The notes under the pieces were generated by a model. It worked only from the letters and a program-made list of their open reading frames with translations. It made no database searches and had not been told where the DNA came from. Source: an uncultured Parabacteroides sp. (GTDB lineage Bacteria > Bacteroidota > Bacteroidia > Bacteroidales > Tannerellaceae). From it: a stretch of DNA of 19,077 bases. How positions within the stretch are numbered: the first letter of the stretch is position 1; every line of letters starts with the position of its first letter. The DNA lies in NCBI GenBank assembly GCA_900547435.1, contig URGO01000049.1, positions 1 to 19,077 on the forward strand, read 5' to 3'. The translations under genes were made by a program, and so were the position numbers. This document shows positions 15,950-19,077 of the stretch, piece by piece.

Positions 15950-16627
15950 ATGGAAGAATCTGTTCTGCTCCAATTGGATAACATCGAGATCTGTCGGAAT
16001 GAGAATCTCATTTTGAAGAGCGCTTCTTTTACTTTGCATAATGGCGAGTTCGTTTATGTAATAGGAAAGGTGGGTTCAGGCAAGAGTAGTTTGCTGAAAG
16101 CACTTTATGGCGAGATTCCAGTGTGTAAGGGGGAAGCCCGATTACTGGAGTATAATCTCCGGAAAATTAAGCGGCGGGAAGTCCCTTATTTGCGGCGGAA
16201 GTTGGGAATTGTGTTTCAGGATTTCCAGCTGCTGACCGACCGTTCCGTCATCAAGAACCTGGAGTTTGTACTGAAAGCGACCGGTTGGAAGAATAAACAT
16301 GAAATCCGGAGGCGGATTGAAGAGGTGCTTTCTCAGGTGGGGATGCAGAACAAAGGGTATAAGATGCCACACGAGTTGTCGGGGGGAGAACAGCAGCGCA
16401 TCGTTATTGCGCGGGCTTTGCTGAATTCGCCGGCAATAATCCTGGCAGACGAGCCGACGGGCAACCTTGACCCGGAGACAAGCAGCCAGATTGTCTGTCT
16501 GTTGCATGATATTTGCAAACAGGGGACGGCTGTGGTTATGACAACGCATAATTATACCTTGGTGCATAATTATCCTGCGCGGATTGTCAAATGTGAGAAT
16601 GAATGCTTATATGATGTGGGCAAATGA
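15950..16627 (+). CDS. ftsE: FtsE-like ABC transporter ATP-binding protein
   Basis: This 225-residue ATPase has every ABC motif: Walker A GKVGSGKSS (39-47), Q-loop FQDF (Q90), signature LSGGEQQR (143-150), Walker B IILADEP (163-169) and the H-loop His200. The sequence type is closest to FtsE/LolD, and FtsE is favoured by its size and by the 'cell division ATP-binding protein' annotation this family usually has in Bacteroidales. FtsE with FtsX couples ATP hydrolysis to cell-wall hydrolase activation at division. No ftsX or other membrane partner is next to it. The start codon directly follows the hisIE stop (TAAATG), so it is expressed with the his genes. The FtsE name is probable, not certain. 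Confidence 0.75.
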   Translation: MEESVLLQLDNIEICRNENLILKSASFTLHNGEFVYVIGKVGSGKSSLLKALYGEIPVCKGEARLLEYNLRKIKRREVPYLRRKLGIVFQDFQLLTDRSVIKNLEFVLKATGWKNKHEIRRRIEEVLSQVGMQNKGYKMPHELSGGEQQRIVIARALLNSPAIILADEPTGNLDPETSSQIVCLLHDICKQGTAVVMTTHNYTLVHNYPARIVKCENECLYDVGK

Positions 16628-16636
16628 ATTTATTTA

Positions 16637-16644
16637 TAACTTTG
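16637..16644 (+). promoter_or_regulatory. -7 box for lysC
   Basis: TAACTTTG is a perfect TAnnTTTG match, 51 bases before the lysC ATG. TGTG at 16615-16618 is a possible -33 element with an 18-base spacer. The ~45-nt leader is too short for a lysine riboswitch. Confidence 0.55.
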
Positions 16645-16695
16645 CACTCGCATTCTTGGATTGTTAATTGAGAATTAAATTTTTATAGGCGAAAA

Positions 16696-18009
16696 ATGAA
16701 AGTATTGAAGTTTGGAGGCACCTCTGTAGGTTCAGCCCAAAGAATGAAAGATGTGGCAAAGCTGATAATCGGCGAGAAGAATATCGTTGTGTTGTCTGCA
16801 ATGTCCGGAACAACCAATTCGTTAGTGGAAATCTCGGATTATCTGTACAAAAAGAATCCGGATGGAGCCAATGAAATCATCAACCAATTGTCGCAAAAGT
16901 ATTTTGGCCATATTGAAGAATTGTATAGTACGGAAGAATACAAACAAAAGGCTCGTGAATTGGTTAGTGCTCATTTTGACCATATTCGTTCTTTCACAAA
17001 AGATTTGTTCACCTTGTTTGAGGAAAAAGTTGTTTTGGCTCAAGGCGAATTGATGTCGACTGGCATGATGAATTTGTATCTGAACGAACAAGGGGTAAAC
17101 TCGGTGATGCTTCCGGCTCTCGACTTCATGCGTACGGATAAGAATGCGGAACCTGACCCTGTTTATATCAAAGAGAAACTGAATAAGTTGCTTCAGGAGA
17201 ATCCGGACGCGGATTTGTATATCACCCAAGGTTATATCTGTCGCAATGCTTACGGTGAGATTGACAATTTGCAACGTGGCGGTAGTGATTATAGCGCATC
17301 GTTGATTGGCGCTGCCATCAAGGCTGAGGAAATTCAGATTTGGACGGATATTGATGGTATGCACAATAATGACCCGCGTTATGTGAAGGGAACATCTCCG
17401 GTTCGCCAGTTGCACTTCGAAGAGGCGGCTGAACTGGCTTATTTTGGTGCGAAGATTCTGCATCCGACTTGCATTTTGCCGGCTAAAATCAACAATATTC
17501 CGGTTCGCCTGTTGAATACGATGCAGCCGGATGCTCCGGGTACATTGATTTCAAATGTTACGGAAAAGGGTAAAATCAAGGCTGTTGCCGCGAAAGATAA
17601 CATCACAGCCATCAAGATAAAGAGCGGAAGAATGCTGCTGGCTACCGGATTCTTGCGCAAGGTGTTCGAGATTTTCGAGAATTACCAGACTCCTATTGAC
17701 ATGATAACTACCTCGGAAGTTGGCGTTTCGGTTACGATTGACAACCGCAAGCATCTGGAAGAGATTGTCAACGATCTGAAGAAGTACGGAACGGTCTCGG
17801 TGGATGAGAATATGGTTATTGTTTGTGTTGTCGGCGATTTGGAATGGGACAATGTGGGCTTCGAAGCGAAGATTGTTCATGCGATGAAAGAAGTGCCGGT
17901 GCGTATGATTTCATACGGAGGAAGCAATTACAATGTTTCTTTGCTGGTGAAAGCGACAGACAAGCAGCGTGCTTTGCAGGCGTTGAGCGACCATTTGTTC
18001 AATAATTAA
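16696..18009 (+). CDS. lysC: Aspartate kinase, monofunctional
   Basis: LysC phosphorylates aspartate, the first step towards lysine, diaminopimelate, threonine and methionine. The 437-residue protein starts at the kinase motif MKVLKFGGTSVGSAQRM. It shows the conserved nucleotide/substrate regions ALDFMRTD, RGGSDYSASL and WTDIDGMHNNDPR, and EAAELAYFGAKILHP. Two ACT-type regulatory repeats follow (~300-437), including the VSVTIDN and YGGSNYNVSLL segments, so feedback control by lysine or a related amino acid is likely. It is not fused to homoserine dehydrogenase, unlike ThrA. It has its own promoter and is followed by lysA after a 198-base gap with a palindromic repeat. Confidence 0.95.
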   Translation: MKVLKFGGTSVGSAQRMKDVAKLIIGEKNIVVLSAMSGTTNSLVEISDYLYKKNPDGANEIINQLSQKYFGHIEELYSTEEYKQKARELVSAHFDHIRSFTKDLFTLFEEKVVLAQGELMSTGMMNLYLNEQGVNSVMLPALDFMRTDKNAEPDPVYIKEKLNKLLQENPDADLYITQGYICRNAYGEIDNLQRGGSDYSASLIGAAIKAEEIQIWTDIDGMHNNDPRYVKGTSPVRQLHFEEAAELAYFGAKILHPTCILPAKINNIPVRLLNTMQPDAPGTLISNVTEKGKIKAVAAKDNITAIKIKSGRMLLATGFLRKVFEIFENYQTPIDMITTSEVGVSVTIDNRKHLEEIVNDLKKYGTVSVDENMVIVCVVGDLEWDNVGFEAKIVHAMKEVPVRMISYGGSNYNVSLLVKATDKQRALQALSDHLFNN

Positions 18010-18015
18010 GGTTTT

Positions 18016-18029
18016 AGGTTATAAGGTTA
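18016..18029. repeat. Short dispersed repeat, copy 2
   Basis: AGGTTATAAGGTTA lies 6 bases after the lysC stop and is the exact inverse of the copy at 319-332. No function is evident. Confidence 0.6.
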
Positions 18030-18040
18030 AAATAAATAGA

Positions 18041-18189
18041 GGGTGTATCAAAATAGACATCTAAATGTCATTTCGTCGCCCTGAGCGCAGTCGAAGGGTT
18101 TCCTATTTAGTTTGTAGGAGATGTTTCGACTTCGTTTTGCTCTGCCCACATGACGAAATGATAGCTGTTTCGCATTTTGATACATACCC
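18041..18189. repeat. ~149-bp imperfect palindrome, MITE-like intergenic repeat
   Basis: The ends are GGGTGTATCAAAAT (18041-18054) and ATTTTGATACATACCC (18174-18189), which are complementary apart from two extra bases. Inside, TCATTTCGTC (18068-18077) pairs perfectly with GACGAAATGA (18152-18161). Further in, GAGC and GTCGAA pair with GCTC and TTCGAC. It has no open reading frame. The TCATTTCG...GTCGAAGGG style of sequence is typical of dispersed Bacteroidales intergenic repeats. It occupies most of the lysC-lysA gap and could form a large RNA hairpin between the two genes. Confidence 0.75.
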
Positions 18190-18207
18190 TTGTAAATTTA
18201 TTAGATT

Positions 18208-19077
18208 ATGTTGAAAGGAATATTTCCTATAGAGAAATTCAAGGCGTTGGAAACTCCGTTTTATTATTATGATATGGAACTTCTGAAGGAGACGTTGGAG
18301 GTCATCAAGGCGGAGTCTGGCAAATATGGTTATCATGTGCACTATGCGGTTAAGGCCAATGCGAATCCGCGTATCTTGGCTGCCATTGCTGCACAGGGAT
18401 TAGGTGCCGATTGCGTGAGCGGTGGAGAGGTGCAGGCAGCATTAGACGCAGGATTCCCGGCTGATAAGGTGGTTTTCGCTGGTGTGGGAAAAGCGGATTG
18501 GGAAATCAATCTGGGATTAGACCGGGATATTTTCTGCTTCAATGTGGAGTCATTGGCTGAATTGGAGATAATCAATGAACTGGCGGCCGCAAAAGGAAAG
18601 GTGGCTCGTGTTGCGCTTCGTATTAATCCGGAGGTGGATGCGCATACTCATGCCAAGATTACAACCGGCTTGAAAGAAAATAAGTTTGGTATCAATCTTA
18701 GCCTGTTGGGAAAGGTGTTGGATGCTATGGCGTCTATGAAGTCTGTCCGCTTGATAGGCATACATACGCATATCGGCTCGCAGATTACGGATATGTCTGC
18801 TTTCCGTAATCTGGCTATCCGCATGAATGAAATCCAGGAGGAACTGGAGAGCCGAGGGGTGCAGGTCGAGAACCTGAACTTCGGTGGAGGTCTGGGCATT
18901 GATTATTATCATCCCAACCATCTTCCTATTCCGGCTTTTGATAATTACTTTGCGGTTTTCAAGAAACTGCTGAAGCTGCGCCCCGGACAACAGGTGCATT
19001 TTGAGCCGGGACGCTCGGTAGTGGCGCAATGTGGCTCGTTGATTTCGCGTGTACTGTATGTCAAGGAGGGCGAGGTG
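18208..19077 (+). CDS. lysA: Diaminopimelate decarboxylase (3'-truncated by window edge)
   Basis: LysA removes CO2 from meso-diaminopimelate to give lysine, using pyridoxal phosphate. The 290 codons present begin MLKGIFPIEKFKALETPFYYYD. They include the cofactor lysine in HYAVKANAN (K49), the specificity region RINPEVDAHTHAKITTGL, SKFG-like ENKFGIN, IGIHTHIGSQ, the glycine-rich FGGGLGIDY and FEPGRSVVA. About a quarter of the usual ~385-420 residues, including the second active-site Cys/Glu region, lies beyond the window. The frame is open to the last base. It pairs with lysC upstream as a two-gene lysine set. A degenerate -7-like TACCCTTG (18185-18192) lies at the end of the palindromic repeat. 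Confidence 0.95.
   Translation, partial: MLKGIFPIEKFKALETPFYYYDMELLKETLEVIKAESGKYGYHVHYAVKANANPRILAAIAAQGLGADCVSGGEVQAALDAGFPADKVVFAGVGKADWEINLGLDRDIFCFNVESLAELEIINELAAAKGKVARVALRINPEVDAHTHAKITTGLKENKFGINLSLLGKVLDAMASMKSVRLIGIHTHIGSQITDMSAFRNLAIRMNEIQEELESRGVQVENLNFGGGLGIDYYHPNHLPIPAFDNYFAVFKKLLKLRPGQQVHFEPGRSVVAQCGSLISRVLYVKEGEV

Noticed and set aside
16628..16695. Lysine riboswitch before lysC
   Set aside because: The leader is about 45 nt, far too short for an L-box aptamer, and no conserved helices are seen.
18010..18207. Insertion sequence between lysC and lysA
   Set aside because: Terminal inverted repeats exist but there is no transposase frame and no clear target duplication; a non-coding palindromic repeat explains it better.

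Overview
The window looks like a chromosomal segment of a gut-type Bacteroidales bacterium, most like Parabacteroides. The evidence is a series of TAnnTTTG -7 boxes (the Bacteroidetes primary sigma factor signature), lipoprotein signal peptides, a BACON-domain metalloprotease, a six-bladed propeller lipoprotein, and a PorE-like type IX secretion component. The genus is an inference from gene content; no 16S or marker search was possible. The first ~305 bases do not fit. They hold the 3' end of a DeoD-type purine nucleoside phosphorylase with very AT-rich codon use and its own terminator, resembling Firmicutes or Fusobacteria. This is either a chimeric assembly join or a foreign insertion ending near 305-311.

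Layout. 1-305: deoD fragment plus terminator. 339-7620: a loose accessory stretch with a large TPR protein (-), a secreted GH29 alpha-L-fucosidase (+), a repeat-rich convergent gap, a six-bladed propeller lipoprotein (-) with an 11-base G/C run in its promoter region, a BACON/metzincin lipoprotein (+), a bidirectional terminator, and a two-gene DUF4160 / DUF2442-HTH unit (-) whose palindromic operator exactly fills the spacer of its own promoter.

7836-13121: an apparent operon of mtaB (tRNA methylthiotransferase), a lipid A-type acyltransferase, a GT2 glycosyltransferase and a PorE-like OmpA lipoprotein. The first gene modifies tRNA. The other three all concern the envelope, and in type IX secretion bacteria LPS assembly and cargo export are functionally linked. 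13239-16627: hisH-hisA-hisF-hisIE, the middle and early steps of histidine synthesis, tightly spaced and followed with no gap by an ftsE-like ABC ATPase lacking ftsX. 16696-19077: lysC and the start of lysA (aspartate/DAP/lysine pathway), separated by a ~150-bp imperfect palindrome resembling a dispersed intergenic repeat.

Most of the window is ordinary core metabolism. The places worth a second look are the junction at the left end, the poly-G promoter tract, the self-regulating DUF4160/DUF2442-HTH pair, the palindromic elements, and the envelope operon around porE. No tRNA, rRNA, CRISPR array, transposase or integrase was seen.
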